NCBI RefSeq assembly: GCF_042652965.1
Contig: NZ_JBHSHL010000007.1
Coordinates: forward strand, 1-64,000
Direction of reading: 5' to 3'
Source: Filifactor villosus
GTDB taxonomy: Bacteria > Bacillota > Clostridia > Peptostreptococcales > Filifactoraceae
DNA length: 64,000 nt
The notes beneath the pieces are model-generated. The model worked only from the letters and a program-made list of their open reading frames with translations. It ran no database searches and was not told where the DNA came from. The number at the start of each line of letters is the position of its first letter. The first letter of the stretch is position 1. Made by a program: the position numbers and the translations under genes. Shown piece after piece: positions 27,395-36,969 of this stretch.

Positions 27395-27470
27395 TGGAGC
27401 TACCGAGGGGACTCGAACCCCTGACCTGCTGATTACGAATCAGCTGCTCTACCAACTGAGCCACGGTAGC
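27395..27470 (-). tRNA. tRNA-Thr (anticodon CGT)
   Basis: 76 nt forming a full cloverleaf. The acceptor strands GCTACCG and CGGTAGC pair, the D arm is GCTCAGTTGGTAGAGC, the anticodon stem CTGA/TCAG holds loop TTCGTAA (anticodon CGT), and the T arm is AGGGGTTCGAGTCCCCT. The discriminator T and CCA are encoded. It reads ACG codons. A sigma-A promoter and a terminator frame it as a single-gene unit. Confidence 0.97.
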
Positions 27471-27492
27471 ATATAAAATTTGCAACACAGAG

Positions 27493-27521
27493 ATTATACC
27501 AAAAAAAAAAGGACTTGAAAA
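27493..27521 (-). promoter_or_regulatory. Promoter of tRNA-Thr
   Basis: Minus strand TATAAT (27493-27498) with a weak TTTTCA -35 (27516-27521) and a 17-nt spacer containing a ten-T run. Confidence 0.65.
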
Positions 27522-27676
27522 GAGCTTTATCAAAGAAAATCGAAAAACTCTTCGTCGTTTACAAAGGACTGTGTATTCTGCCATATCTTCACAAGACCTT
27601 GCCGACAAAAATCACCGGGCACAAAACATTTTTTATATCTTATGGTTCTGTTCTAACCCTCCTATTTCATCAAGCA

Positions 27677-27792
27677 ATACTATTCTCCAAAAGAAGAAGT
27701 ATGGATATATCCGTTTTTCAACCTACGAAAAATCGGTTTATCTTTTATGGTCACAGATTGTTTATATCCACAACTCAAAAGAAGAATAGTAT
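27677..27792 (+). repeat. Family A MITE-like element, copy A7
   Basis: TACTATTCTCC at the left, ATTGTTTATATCCACAACTC and GAATAGTA at the right. It is joined directly to a B element that lacks its left end. Confidence 0.85.
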
Positions 27793-27884
27793 CAGGTAAA
27801 CAAACTATATGCTTGTCGGAAGCATTTTGAGTAATCGTAGAATTCAAACTTCACGACCGGACAATTTTAATAGACAACAGTATA
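27788..27884 (+). repeat. Family B MITE-like element, copy B4 (left end missing)
   Basis: Starts inside B at CAGGTAAACAAAC and continues through GTCGGAAGCATTTTGAGTAA and CACGACCGGACAATTTTAAT to CAGTAT. Its left terminus is replaced by A7, the same arrangement as A9/B5. Confidence 0.7.
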
Positions 27885-28071
27885 ACAACTTGATTCCACA
27901 AAAAGCTCCCGTACGTTAACGGCTCTACTTCAGCAAAGTTTCTCCGCTCATTTTTTAAACACAACTTTTGTTTCCGGTATTCACCGAAAACAAAATTCAA
28001 AAATATGCGAAACCCCTTTTATTTTCAAGATATTAAGACTATAATAAAAGAAAAAGAAAGGATGTTACGAT

Positions 28072-29103
28072 ATGAAAAAATCCATCGCTTTTGCATTGTC
28101 CTTCTCTCTTTGTCTGACAACACTCAACTTCATCCCCGCCTATGCACAGAAAAACGAAATTTCACTTGTGATCGGTAAGACTGCCTATACCGACTATGCT
28201 CCCGTCCTCAAAAACGGGAGGACCCTCGTTCCGCTTTCTTTCCTCTCAAAAAAACTCGGAAAGAAGGTGAGCTGGGATTCGAAAAGCAAGAAGGTGACCG
28301 TTGTCACCGACAAGGTCAAGATCGTTCTGTTTACAGGAAAAAAGGAAGCTCTTATCAACGGGAAGAAGAAGACTCTTGAGGTCGCCCCGGAGATCATCAA
28401 CGGAAGCACCTATGTTCCTCTCTCCTTCTTCGCGGAGAACTTCAATATCTCGATCCGATGGGATGAAAAAGCAAGGGCGGTGCTTATAGGAGAAACAGCC
28501 GGCACACAAGATTTTTCAAAAGAACAGGCTCAGAAAAAACTCCCTGTTCAGACCCCAGGTGCTTATATCAAAGGTCATTTAAGCAGCGACGTCATCATGT
28601 ATCCGAACAAGGACAATGACGCAGATATCATCGTTTCAGACTTTTTCAAGGATGGAAAACAGGCTACCTTCGAGATCGTAAAAGAAGCTCCCAAAGAAGA
28701 GATCATTTTCCCTAAGATCCGCTGGAACTCTTTAAGTTCTGAACTTGGGAGTTTCGGAGAAGAGGCAAGAGATTTCTATAATGACCATTCCTTGGCAAAG
28801 GGCGCTTCCCTACAACTGGCACTTGCCGATTTGGACAAGGACGGAAGAGATGAGATTATCGTCGCCGTACACGACGGTGTCATCGATGGAGTCTTCTGTG
28901 TGCTGAAACTTCAAAACTACCTTACTCCAAAAGAAAAAGAACGAGTTACCACCATCCACCAGGTCGATTTGGGCAAGGGGTGGTTTCAACAAGAGATCTA
29001 TGTCGATGAAAACGGACATTTGATTTGTCCCTTCGGTTCACAGGGACTTTATGAAGAATATGCCTTAAAAAAGGGACGTTTAGAGCTGATTTATTCTCCT
29101 TGA
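28072..29103 (+). CDS. Secreted protein with copper-amine-oxidase-N (stalk) domain
   Basis: The 343-residue product starts with a signal peptide (about 1-25, cleaved near AYA). It is followed by a copper amine oxidase-like N-terminal domain of two similar halves (NGRTLVPLSFLSKKLGKKVSW and NGSTYVPLSFFAENFNISIRW regions, residues about 30-140). In Firmicutes this domain occurs in many cell-wall proteins with no oxidase activity. The C-terminal 200 residues include LADLDKDGRDEIIVAVHDG, an FG-GAP/EF-hand-like Asp-rich turn that could bind Ca2+. A TATAAT at 28040-28045 and AAAGGA ribosome binding site precede it. Function unknown. Confidence 0.8.
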   Translation: MKKSIAFALSFSLCLTTLNFIPAYAQKNEISLVIGKTAYTDYAPVLKNGRTLVPLSFLSKKLGKKVSWDSKSKKVTVVTDKVKIVLFTGKKEALINGKKKTLEVAPEIINGSTYVPLSFFAENFNISIRWDEKARAVLIGETAGTQDFSKEQAQKKLPVQTPGAYIKGHLSSDVIMYPNKDNDADIIVSDFFKDGKQATFEIVKEAPKEEIIFPKIRWNSLSSELGSFGEEARDFYNDHSLAKGASLQLALADLDKDGRDEIIVAVHDGVIDGVFCVLKLQNYLTPKEKERVTTIHQVDLGKGWFQQEIYVDENGHLICPFGSQGLYEEYALKKGRLELIYSP

Positions 29104-29569
29104 TCGCTTCTCTTTACTACTCATGAAACTTATGGAATAATGTCTTGGGAAGGCCACATAAGTAAAAAACTCTTGTGCTGTTGTCCGATGGAAGCTTACA
29201 CATATCGATGCGGAAAATGAATTCATGCTGCTCTCTATTTGAAACGCCGAGTGATACGAAATGATCCTCTGAACTTATACTCTATTATTTCTTTGAACGG
29301 CATTTCTATCGGGGAACTATCCTCACTTATGGAGCGTATGCACTTGACCTGAAAAGTTTGATACCGAAACCCAATTAACCTGTCCGATCTATAGAATGCA
29401 TGGATATGGATCGTAAGTTCCGATGAACAATAGTACAAACCGAACCGATACTGCATTTTTGTTTTGTGAAAAAGTGAAAAAGCAGCTCCACTTTTATATG
29501 GCATTTTTCTCAAAACCGTTCTATCGTCGAATCTGATGGAACGGTCGAATAAGAAAGGAGGTTTGAAAG
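29104..29569. other. Intergenic region with a decayed A-like element
   Basis: 29278-29434 starts TACTCTATTATTTCTTTGAAC and ends AACAATAGTAC with a TGGATATGGATC segment, like a stretched, degraded family A copy. No gene is seen. Confidence 0.4.
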
Positions 29570-30712
29570 ATGATGTTAAAAAAAATCAAAAAAATTGTAT
29601 GCTTAAACTCGGAAATAATACAACATCTTGTTTCCGCCGCGTTTTTTAAAAGTGATATATCCTCATTCGACGAATGTTACCAATATCTCAACACGATCCA
29701 CAAAGATGTAAGGTCCGGTTCGTTAAGGGTCAAGCAGCCTAAGAACGAGGGCGCTTATCGCTATGATGTCTCGATAATAATGACAACGTACAACAGAGCA
29801 CATCTTGTCGAAAACTGCATCGAGTCCATTTTATCCAATGTATCAAAGGACAGCAAATACAAGGTGGAATATATCTTTGTAAATGACGGCTCGAAGGATA
29901 ATACGGAAGAAGTGCTTGAAAAATACAGGCACTGTCCCGATGTAACGGTGATAAACCAAGAGAACGGCGGCTTATCAAAGGCAAGAAACACCGGGATCGA
30001 TGCTTCATCTGCAAAATATCTGCTCTTTGTCGACGATGACGATCTTTTGATCGAAGGTAGCATTGAAAAACTTCTGGATGTATCTCGAGCCGGAGATTAT
30101 GACATCATCGAGGGAGCAATGGTAACTGTTTCAAAGGATGGAACACAGAGGAAGGTCAGAGTGGCCCAAGTAGGAGAAATACAGCACCCTTTAGGGATCT
30201 TAAAGGGATTTGCCTGGGGTAAACTTCTGCGTAAGACCATATTCGACAAAATCATCTTTCCTGAAAAATATTGGTTTGAGGACAGCATCAATTCCGCACT
30301 TATTTATGGAGACCATATCAAGGCCTACATGATCGCAGATCCGGTCTATAAGTATTTTGCAACACAGGGGTCGATCACTTCCTCTCACAATAACCCCAAA
30401 AATCTCGACAGTCTCTATATCAGCATGCAGCTGTTAAAAGACAGGAAGGAGCTGGGGCTTCCTTTTAGGCAGGAAAATTATGAGTATTTTCTGAGGATGA
30501 CGGATCTTACATACCAACGAACCAGAAAATTTGATACCAAGGTCAGATATTGTATTTTTAAAATAACCCAATATCTTCAGCAGGAATATTATTCCGGTTT
30601 TTCCACCGAAAAGACAGGATATCTTCAACAGACAGAAGAAGCCCTTCTTGAGGACAACTTTCAAAAATATGTAAGAGCCTGTGAGTTCAATATTCTGTCC
30701 AAGTTCTCATAA
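29570..30712 (+). CDS. Family 2 glycosyltransferase
   Basis: The 380-residue protein has a GT-A domain at about 65-280: YDVSIIMTTYNRAHLVENC at its start, then EYIFVNDGSKDNTEEVL and the metal/nucleotide-sugar site LLFVDDDDLL. It transfers sugars from a nucleotide donor to a surface glycan; donor and acceptor cannot be read. No membrane helix. It is collinear over its whole length with the protein encoded at 53844-54971 (for example both have PEKYWFEDSINSALIYGDH), so the two are paralogues. AAAGGAGG lies ahead of the ATG. It stands alone, away from the polysaccharide locus. Confidence 0.9.
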   Translation: MMLKKIKKIVCLNSEIIQHLVSAAFFKSDISSFDECYQYLNTIHKDVRSGSLRVKQPKNEGAYRYDVSIIMTTYNRAHLVENCIESILSNVSKDSKYKVEYIFVNDGSKDNTEEVLEKYRHCPDVTVINQENGGLSKARNTGIDASSAKYLLFVDDDDLLIEGSIEKLLDVSRAGDYDIIEGAMVTVSKDGTQRKVRVAQVGEIQHPLGILKGFAWGKLLRKTIFDKIIFPEKYWFEDSINSALIYGDHIKAYMIADPVYKYFATQGSITSSHNNPKNLDSLYISMQLLKDRKELGLPFRQENYEYFLRMTDLTYQRTRKFDTKVRYCIFKITQYLQQEYYSGFSTEKTGYLQQTEEALLEDNFQKYVRACEFNILSKFS

Positions 30713-30721
30713 CCCTATAAA

Positions 30722-30766
30722 CGAAAGAAGGGGGAATTCATACCAACACCCCCTTCTTTCGCTTGT
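30722..30766. terminator. Bidirectional terminator between convergent genes
   Basis: CGAAAGAAGGGGG pairs with CCCCCTTCTTTCG around a 15-nt loop, between the glycosyltransferase and the nikE-type gene that converge here. Confidence 0.7.
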
Positions 30767-30920
30767 TATTGTACTATGCTTTGATACAAATTTTGAATAT
30801 AAAAAATGATGACAGTCTATCCATCGTCAAAGTCTAAAAGTTTTGTGGAAGCCTTTAACCCTTGATTTTTCTTGGATTTATTGTACTATCATCATTATAA
30901 CATTATCCTCGGTATTTGTT

Positions 30921-31739
30921 TCAATTGCCTGTATCGCAAGTTTGCGCTCCATAGGAGACGGAACGAACTTGCGTAGTCGCAGGAAGGCATTTGAGGGCAT
31001 CTCCCAACAGCCTTAGGGTCAAGGGATGTTCCGCTCTTATCTCCCCGCCTATATCCTCCAAAGTTTCTATGATCCTTCCCCCATCCATCACGATGATCTT
31101 ATCGCAGAGATAGTAGCAGGTCATAAAATCGTGAGCAATAAATACATAAGTAAGATGGAACCTTGACTTCAAGTCCCCGAGAAGTTTGAGCATCTTTCGT
31201 TGCACCAACGGATCTAAGCCGCTTAGAGACTCATCCAATACAAGTACGGAAGGTTCTGTCATCAAAGCCCTCGCGATACACACCCTCTGGAGCTGCCCTC
31301 CGCTCAACTGCCTCGCATTTTGCGAAAGGGAGATCTTATCCAGACCTACCCTTTCAAGATACTCCTTCGCTCTCTGTATCTTTTCCTCCTTGGACATCTT
31401 CTTCCCATAACAGATATTCAGAGGCTCAAAAAGAACATCACCTACCGAAAAGTTGGGATTTACAGCTCCGGACGAGTTTTGAAACACCATCTGTACCCTT
31501 CTGTTTCGATTCCTTCTCTCCGTCTTCGTCATCTTTGAGTAAGAGTGCCCTTCATAGAACAAATCTCCTTCGCTATGTTTCTCAAGACCTGTAAGAAGAC
31601 GCGCAATCGTACTTTTTCCCGATCCGCTCTCTCCCATGATACCGATACAACTTCCTTCTTCCACACAAAAACTTACCTTCTGCAAAACCGTGGTCTTTCC
31701 ATATCTCTTTGTAACTTCGGAAACTTCCAGTTTAGACAT
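30921..31739 (-). CDS. nikE: ABC transporter ATPase, NikE/OppF type
   Basis: The 272-residue ATPase has Walker A GESGSGKSTIARL, Q-loop FQNSSGAVNP, signature LSGGQLQRVCIARAL and Walker B VLVLDESLSGLDP. Last of five genes in a nickel/peptide-type import operon; it pairs with the NikD-type ATPase 4 bp upstream. The substrate is set by the binding protein (see the nikA-type gene) and may be nickel or cobalt. Confidence 0.9.
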   Translation of the reverse strand: MSKLEVSEVTKRYGKTTVLQKVSFCVEEGSCIGIMGESGSGKSTIARLLTGLEKHSEGDLFYEGHSYSKMTKTERRNRNRRVQMVFQNSSGAVNPNFSVGDVLFEPLNICYGKKMSKEEKIQRAKEYLERVGLDKISLSQNARQLSGGQLQRVCIARALMTEPSVLVLDESLSGLDPLVQRKMLKLLGDLKSRFHLTYVFIAHDFMTCYYLCDKIIVMDGGRIIETLEDIGGEIRAEHPLTLRLLGDALKCLPATTQVRSVSYGAQTCDTGN

Positions 31740-31742
31740 AGT

Positions 31743-32525
31743 CTATTCTCCTTCTTTATAACGCAGGTAGATTTGCGGTGTCATCAGTTCTCTCGCATAC
31801 TCCGTACGCGGATTCTCCAAGATGTTCTTTGCCTCTCCGGCCTCTATGATCTGCCCGTCCTTCATAATGATCACTTCGTCCGCCACCTGTCTGACCAACT
31901 CGTAGTCATGGGTGATGACAATCATACTGCAACCCTCCTGTTTACAACTTTTCAATGTATCAATAACCGTTTGTGTATTATGACGGTCCAAAGCGGAGGT
32001 CGGCTCATCCGCGATGAGAATCTGCGGAGACAGTTCCAACATCATTGCAAACATAATACGTTGCAGCATACCGCCGCTGAGTTGAAACGGATACTTTCCG
32101 ACGATCCCTTGCGGGTCCTTAAAGTGGAATACCTCAAGAGCCTTAATCAATCGCTTTACACTTTCTTGTTTCGAGATCGACAATTTGCTCCTAAACAGTT
32201 CCACCGAATGCGAACCTACAGTCTGGTTGGGATTGAACAGGGCCATGGGATTTTGTGCAATATAGGCGATCACATTTCCCCTATAAGCCTTCCATTGTCG
32301 TTCCTTCATCGAGAGAAGATCACGCTCCTGCAAAAGAATACTTCCGCAAACCTCCGCTTCTTCCGGCATTTGGCCGATTAGAAGTCTCGAAAGCATGGTT
32401 TTTCCCGAACCGCTTTCTCCAACAATGGTCAAAGTCTTCCCCGCCTCCAAGGTAAAATTGATATTGTCCAGATAAATCCTGTTTCCCGATCGAACATAGA
32501 CATCTTGTATTCTCAGTTTTCCCAT
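31743..32525 (-). CDS. nikD: ABC transporter ATPase, NikD/OppD type
   Basis: The 260-residue ATPase shows Walker A GESGSGKTMLSRL, signature LSGGMLQRIMFAMML, Walker B ILIADEPTSALDRH and switch His in VITHDYELV. It overlaps the permease gene before it by 13 nt. Shorter than OppD (about 330), as usual for NikD. Confidence 0.9.
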   Translation of the reverse strand: MGKLRIQDVYVRSGNRIYLDNINFTLEAGKTLTIVGESGSGKTMLSRLLIGQMPEEAEVCGSILLQERDLLSMKERQWKAYRGNVIAYIAQNPMALFNPNQTVGSHSVELFRSKLSISKQESVKRLIKALEVFHFKDPQGIVGKYPFQLSGGMLQRIMFAMMLELSPQILIADEPTSALDRHNTQTVIDTLKSCKQEGCSMIVITHDYELVRQVADEVIIMKDGQIIEAGEAKNILENPRTEYARELMTPQIYLRYKEGE

Positions 32526-33331
32526 AGTCTTTTCAGTCCTTTTTTATCAAAATTTTCGCCCAGCAGGTTGAACGTAAGTACCGTTACAAAAATTGCCAAA
32601 CCCGGATACATGACCAGTCCCGGTATTCGACGAAAAAACTGCTTGGCGTCATTGAGCATCATACCCCACTCCGAAATATTGGGCTGTACTCCGATGCCCA
32701 AAAAAGAGAAAGAAGATATCATTAATATGATGCTTCCGACATTCATCAAGGCGATGATCAGGACAGGCTTGAACACAAAGGGTAGAATGTGTTTGTATAT
32801 AATATAACCGGAAGAAGCTCCCATGGACTTGGCTGCCATGACATATTCGTAATTCTTTACCGTAAACACCATATTCCTAAGGATCCTCGAGTAATAGACC
32901 CACTCGACCAAGGTCACGGCAAGTACAATATTGCCCAATCCCTGTCCCAGGATCCCCGCAAAGGCCATGGAGAGAAGAAAACTCGGAAAGGCCATCACAA
33001 TATCCGCAAAACGAGAGAACACCTTCTCCGTCCTACCTCCCAACCATCCCACAAGAAGACCGACAGGAAAGCTGATGACTAAGGTACAGACCGTGATGAC
33101 GGCGGAGATCGACAGAGACAACCTCGTACCGTAGATCAGTCTGGACAGTACATCCCTTCCCAAGTGATCCGTTCCGAGAAGATGAGTGTCGCTTGGAAGC
33201 TGCAGTTTGTTTGCAAGGTCGATATGCTGGGGATCGTAGGGCGCAAGCAGGGGCGCAAAGATCGCAACAAAGATGAGAAAAACCGCCATCCCCACAGCAA
33301 GATAGAACAGCTTATTCTTCAAGAGAAACAC
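32513..33331 (-). CDS. nikC: ABC transporter permease, NikC type
   Basis: The 272-residue permease has about six membrane segments. The DppC/NikC N-terminal pattern (LAPYDPQHIDLANKLQLPS, then HLLGTDHLGRDVLSRL) and the EAA-loop region AAKSMGASSGYIIYKHILP contact the ATPases. It overlaps NikB by 20 nt and NikD by 13 nt, so the genes are coupled. Confidence 0.9.
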   Translation of the reverse strand: MFLLKNKLFYLAVGMAVFLIFVAIFAPLLAPYDPQHIDLANKLQLPSDTHLLGTDHLGRDVLSRLIYGTRLSLSISAVITVCTLVISFPVGLLVGWLGGRTEKVFSRFADIVMAFPSFLLSMAFAGILGQGLGNIVLAVTLVEWVYYSRILRNMVFTVKNYEYVMAAKSMGASSGYIIYKHILPFVFKPVLIIALMNVGSIILMISSFSFLGIGVQPNISEWGMMLNDAKQFFRRIPGLVMYPGLAIFVTVLTFNLLGENFDKKGLKRLWEN

Positions 33332-34280
33332 CTCGATTCCGTAACTTCAAATGAGGATCCAAACGATGAACGGCAAACTGCGTAAGACTGTTTATCGTAA
33401 TGGATAAGATACCGAATAAGAGCAAAGAGCCCTGGATCAGCGGAAGATCCCCTCCTTGCACTGCCGAGACAAACATCTTTCCGACGCCCGGCCACGAAAA
33501 AACTTCTTCGATCAATACACTACCCGTGATCAAATACAGGATATTCGAACTCAAGACCGTTACAATGGGAATAGCCGCATTTCTCAACAGGTGATTGAAG
33601 ACGATGTATTTCTTGTCCACTCCTCTAAGGACCGCATTTCGAGCATGGGGCTGACTCATCTGTTCCATGACGCTCTTACGGATCAACAGGCTTGTCTGTC
33701 CGACCAAGGGTGTGATCAATGTCAGACACGGCAGGACGAAATGCCTCATATCCCCCCGCCCCGAAACAGGCAACCACTTGAGAGTTACCGAAAAATAAAT
33801 GATGAGCATATAGCCCAGCCAAAAGGTAGGGATCGAGGCGCAGATAAACGAAAAGGCCTGCACCACATAATCAACAATGCGTCCATGATAAAGTGCTCCT
33901 GCTATCCCGAGAATGAGCGAAAGAAGCAACAGAACTGCAAAAGACAGAGCTCCAAGTTGAAAGGTGGGGATCACAGCTGAGAAGATCACCTCTTTTACCG
34001 GTGCCTTCTTGAGATAGGATCTGCCCAGATCTCCTCTGATTGCATTTGAGAGCCAATCGATATACTGCTGAGTTACAGGCTTGTCCAAGCCAAGTTCCAA
34101 CCTCGCCTTGGAAAGAGTCTCCTCGGTAACGGCAACGTGAGATGCCCTCAGATAATTTACGGCCGGATCACCCGGCGACAACTGTACCAATATAAAAGTC
34201 AGGATCGAAATCACAAGCAGGGTGAGAACAAACATCCCCGCTTTTTTTAGAAAATCAACCAAACGTTCTTCCATCTTCAC
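33312..34280 (-). CDS. nikB: ABC transporter permease, NikB type
   Basis: The 322-residue permease has the DppB/NikB N-terminal features (TFILVQLSPGDPAVNYLR), ELGLDKPVTQQYIDWL and a coupling helix NAVLRGVDKKYIVFNHLLRNA. It forms the membrane channel with NikC. It follows the binding-protein gene after 113 bp. Confidence 0.9.
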   Translation of the reverse strand: MKMEERLVDFLKKAGMFVLTLLVISILTFILVQLSPGDPAVNYLRASHVAVTEETLSKARLELGLDKPVTQQYIDWLSNAIRGDLGRSYLKKAPVKEVIFSAVIPTFQLGALSFAVLLLLSLILGIAGALYHGRIVDYVVQAFSFICASIPTFWLGYMLIIYFSVTLKWLPVSGRGDMRHFVLPCLTLITPLVGQTSLLIRKSVMEQMSQPHARNAVLRGVDKKYIVFNHLLRNAAIPIVTVLSSNILYLITGSVLIEEVFSWPGVGKMFVSAVQGGDLPLIQGSLLLFGILSITINSLTQFAVHRLDPHLKLRNRGVSLEE

Positions 34281-34393
34281 TACTCCTTCGAATCTTCTGT
34301 GTATCTGCGATCCCTATGAAAATCCCATCCGGTCTTCTTCTCTTTTGAAAAAAGAGGCAGGATCCGCCTCTTTCTCCAAAAGATGAAATTTCC

Positions 34394-36043
34394 TTATTTT
34401 ACTTTCACTGTCTTCCATACAGGAAGTCTGTTTTCCTCAGGCATAAACTCTATGCCTTCGAGTTCTCCCGTACGATATACGCTTACGAGAGCCTGATAGG
34501 AAACAGGAATATATACCGCCTGCTCATGAAGGGTGGTCAATACATCGGTATACATCTCCTTGAGTTTCGCCTCGTCGGATTCAACGAGCAGGGCCTGGAT
34601 TGTCTTATCGATATCCGCCTTCATCGGCAATGCTTTTTGTGCCGCATAATCAGGTCCTCCGTTATCCGATACTTCCGTCATCGATGTCAGGAAGGCATGC
34701 GGATCCCAGGGAGCTCCCCAAGAGAAGTTCATCATGATATCAAAGTCTCCCTTTGAAGCATTTGCCCAGTGCGTTTTTTCTTCCAAAGCCTTCAAATCTA
34801 CCTGAACTCCTATTTTTTGCCATTCGCCCTGAACATATTCGCCTACACTCTTGTCGGTGATCTTCGATGCGATATAGGGGAAGTAAAGCACGAGTTTCTC
34901 TCCGTTTTTCTCACGGATCCCATCCGCACCTTTTACCCATCCTGCTTCATCCAACATCTTCTCCGCCTTTTCCAAGTTGTAATCGTATTTCTCAAGCGGA
35001 ACATTCGTATTGGGAACATTCGGTGCAAAGATCGTATCCGCCGCTTTTTCAACTCCTCCGAAGATGTTTGCAGCGACACTCTCCTTATCCACCGCATGGC
35101 TCAAGGCTTGACGTACCTTCACATCGCTCAACTTCGAGCTTCCGGTGTTCATAAGCAACATACGGGTGGACATCGGTTCGGAAGTATCCGTAGTGTACCC
35201 GCTATCCTCACGATAGACGTTGAATCGATCCAAACTGATCAGACCGTTTCCGTAAATCAGATCGATATCTCCCGACTCAAATTGAAGAGCCAGGGTCTCG
35301 CTGTCCGGGATCGCTTTGATCGTAACTTCGGATGCTGCGGGTTTCTCTCCCCAGTAATGCTCGTTTCTCACAAAGGTCGCATACTCATCCTTCTTATGCT
35401 CCTTCAAGACCCAAGCTCCCGTTCCGATCGGAGCTGCGATCTCTTTCGCCGTATTCCCGTCCTGCGGAAAACCTGCATCGGCCAAGAAACGGATAGGCCG
35501 GATCATAGCCAGATCATAGAGGGTCGCAGAGTATGCCGTTGACAACTTGATCTCAAAGGTCATATCGTCTACCGCCCGATAAGACTCCAGATAATTCGTA
35601 AATGCAAACCAGGCATGATTTTCACGGTTTTCCGGTGCAAATATCGTGTCGAAGTTCTTTACTGCATTTTGAGCGTTAAAGGGGCTTCCGTCGGAAAACT
35701 TCACGCCTTCTCTCAGCTTAAACGTATAGGTCTTGCCGTCTTCAGAGATTTCCCAAGACTCTGCCAAAGCCGGTTTGATCTGCCCGTTTTCACCATAATA
35801 CACCAAACCGTCATAGACCATATCCTGAGTAATAAACTGACTGGGAAGGTACATATGAGGATTGAGAGTTCCCACGGGATCCTCATTAAATGCCAAAGTC
35901 AATTTGCTCTCTTCCATCTCACTGCTCTGAACTTGCCCCTGACCTTGCTCTTCCTGTTGTGAAGCAGGTGGAGCCGAAGCATTGCAACCAGCCAATACAG
36001 CTGTAAGTAACAGAGCTGTAACGGCTTTGATCATTCTCTTCAT
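34394..36043 (-). CDS. nikA: Nickel/cobalt-type ABC transporter substrate-binding lipoprotein (NikA-like)
   Basis: The 549-residue lipoprotein (lipobox LAGC, Cys20) aligns closely with E. coli NikA along its length: GTLNPHMYLPSQF, RENHAWFAF, APIGTGAWVLKEH, VRNEHYWGEKPA, GDIDLIYGNG, WGAPWDPHAFL and LHEQAVYIPVSY. It captures metal, often as a metallophore complex, for the NikBCDE pump. It is the first structural gene behind a cobalamin riboswitch. In comparative genomics, B12-controlled nik-type systems are predicted to carry cobalt, so cobalt is at least as likely as nickel here. GGAGG lies before the ATG. Confidence 0.88.
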   Translation of the reverse strand: MKRMIKAVTALLLTAVLAGCNASAPPASQQEEQGQGQVQSSEMEESKLTLAFNEDPVGTLNPHMYLPSQFITQDMVYDGLVYYGENGQIKPALAESWEISEDGKTYTFKLREGVKFSDGSPFNAQNAVKNFDTIFAPENRENHAWFAFTNYLESYRAVDDMTFEIKLSTAYSATLYDLAMIRPIRFLADAGFPQDGNTAKEIAAPIGTGAWVLKEHKKDEYATFVRNEHYWGEKPAASEVTIKAIPDSETLALQFESGDIDLIYGNGLISLDRFNVYREDSGYTTDTSEPMSTRMLLMNTGSSKLSDVKVRQALSHAVDKESVAANIFGGVEKAADTIFAPNVPNTNVPLEKYDYNLEKAEKMLDEAGWVKGADGIREKNGEKLVLYFPYIASKITDKSVGEYVQGEWQKIGVQVDLKALEEKTHWANASKGDFDIMMNFSWGAPWDPHAFLTSMTEVSDNGGPDYAAQKALPMKADIDKTIQALLVESDEAKLKEMYTDVLTTLHEQAVYIPVSYQALVSVYRTGELEGIEFMPEENRLPVWKTVKVK

Positions 36044-36104
36044 TAAAATCTTCCTCCTGAAATTTATATTTTTTTAAGGAGTTTTTGTATTATAACAAAC
36101 AGAT

Positions 36105-36140
36105 CATCAAAAAACAAACCCGCCATATGGAAATAGCGGG
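36105..36140 (-). terminator. Terminator of the cobalamin riboswitch expression platform
   Basis: Minus strand CCCGC...GCGGG hairpin (CCCGCTATTTCCATATGGCGGG pairing ends) followed by TTTGTTTTTT, between the aptamer and nikA. Confidence 0.8.
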
Positions 36141-36199
36141 CAGAAAAATACAAATTTCATTTTCATCCGGCTATCACTCGTAGCATCAATGAATTGCAT

Positions 36200-36362
36200 T
36201 ATGGGTAGTTATCTGGCTCAAACACAAGGTTTGTACAGTTGCGGGACAGCGGAGTTTACTCTCTTCCCTACCTTTCAATTACCGCAGTAATTTGTCATAA
36301 TGAAGAACTATTCAGTTATTTTTATACAAAAACATCATCTTGAATCGTTTACATACTACCAC
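36200..36362 (-). promoter_or_regulatory. Cobalamin riboswitch
   Basis: The minus strand carries the aptamer's conserved blocks in order: AGGGAA, then GAGTAAACTCC, TCCCGCAACTGT, and the B12 box GAGCCAGATAACTACC. GGTAGT (36355-36360) can pair with ACTACC (36204-36209) as closing stem P1. A terminator hairpin follows before nikA, so adenosylcobalamin binding should stop transcription of the importer. Boundaries are approximate. Confidence 0.87.
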
Positions 36363-36474
36363 AAATTCCAATTTTCCACAAGTAAGCATATCCTATGTAA
36401 ATCAAAAGTTTGTTTCCCTGTGGAATGATCCGTTTCTTCCCCCAACTCTCCATTTAACGTGATTATCCGTTTAT

Positions 36475-36592
36475 AGTATTCTCCGGTGGAGGTACGGTTA
36501 TATCCGTTTTGCAACCACAAACATTCGTTTTATCTTTCCCGGAGTACAAACCCTCCCGGTCCATCATTCAAATGACGAATTGTATTAGAAGT
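36475..36592 (+). repeat. Family A-like element, copy A17 (diverged)
   Basis: TAGTATTCTCCGGTGGAGGT, GGTTATATCCGTTTTGCAAC and TCGTTTTATCTTTCC follow the A layout; the right end is degraded (ATTGTATTAG). B-like pieces follow to about 36660 and C-like pieces lie at 36783-36835; otherwise I see nothing to 36935. Confidence 0.55.
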
Positions 36593-36935
36593 ATCTCCTC
36601 ATTCAACTTATTTTTTGCGAATGATATATTCTGTACATCCGATCTTTCAAACGCAGAAGTGTATTTACATCGTTTTGTTTGCACTTTCATTTACTATAAA
36701 TTCTAATTTATCTCTATATCTCCCATGCACCTGACATTTTAATCGGGTTTTAGTATGAAATCTTATTGAGGTGTTGAGACGTTTTCAGATACTCCCTAAT
36801 TTCAACTATGCAATGAACCCTTTTGCATGATAAAAAATGCTGAGTAAAAGTAAATATCAATAGCCCGATACACCGGTGTTTCAACAAAATACTCCTTTTC
36901 CGTCAGGAGAATAAAAAACTAATGTGTATAAGGCA

Positions 36936-36964
36936 ATCAAAAAGGGAGTCGTAATAACCCCCTT
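36936..36964 (-). terminator. Rho-independent terminator of lepA
   Basis: Minus strand AAGGGGGT pairs with ACTCCCTT (one mismatch) and is followed by TTTTTGATT, just after the lepA stop. Confidence 0.75.
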
Positions 36965-36969
36965 CTACA

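Noticed and set aside
28072..29103. Copper amine oxidase
   Set aside because: Only the small N-terminal stalk domain is present; there is no catalytic domain or copper site.
30921..36043. Oligopeptide (Opp/Dpp) importer
   Set aside because: The binding protein follows NikA through its whole length, and a cobalamin riboswitch fits metal or corrinoid use. Peptide transport cannot be fully excluded.
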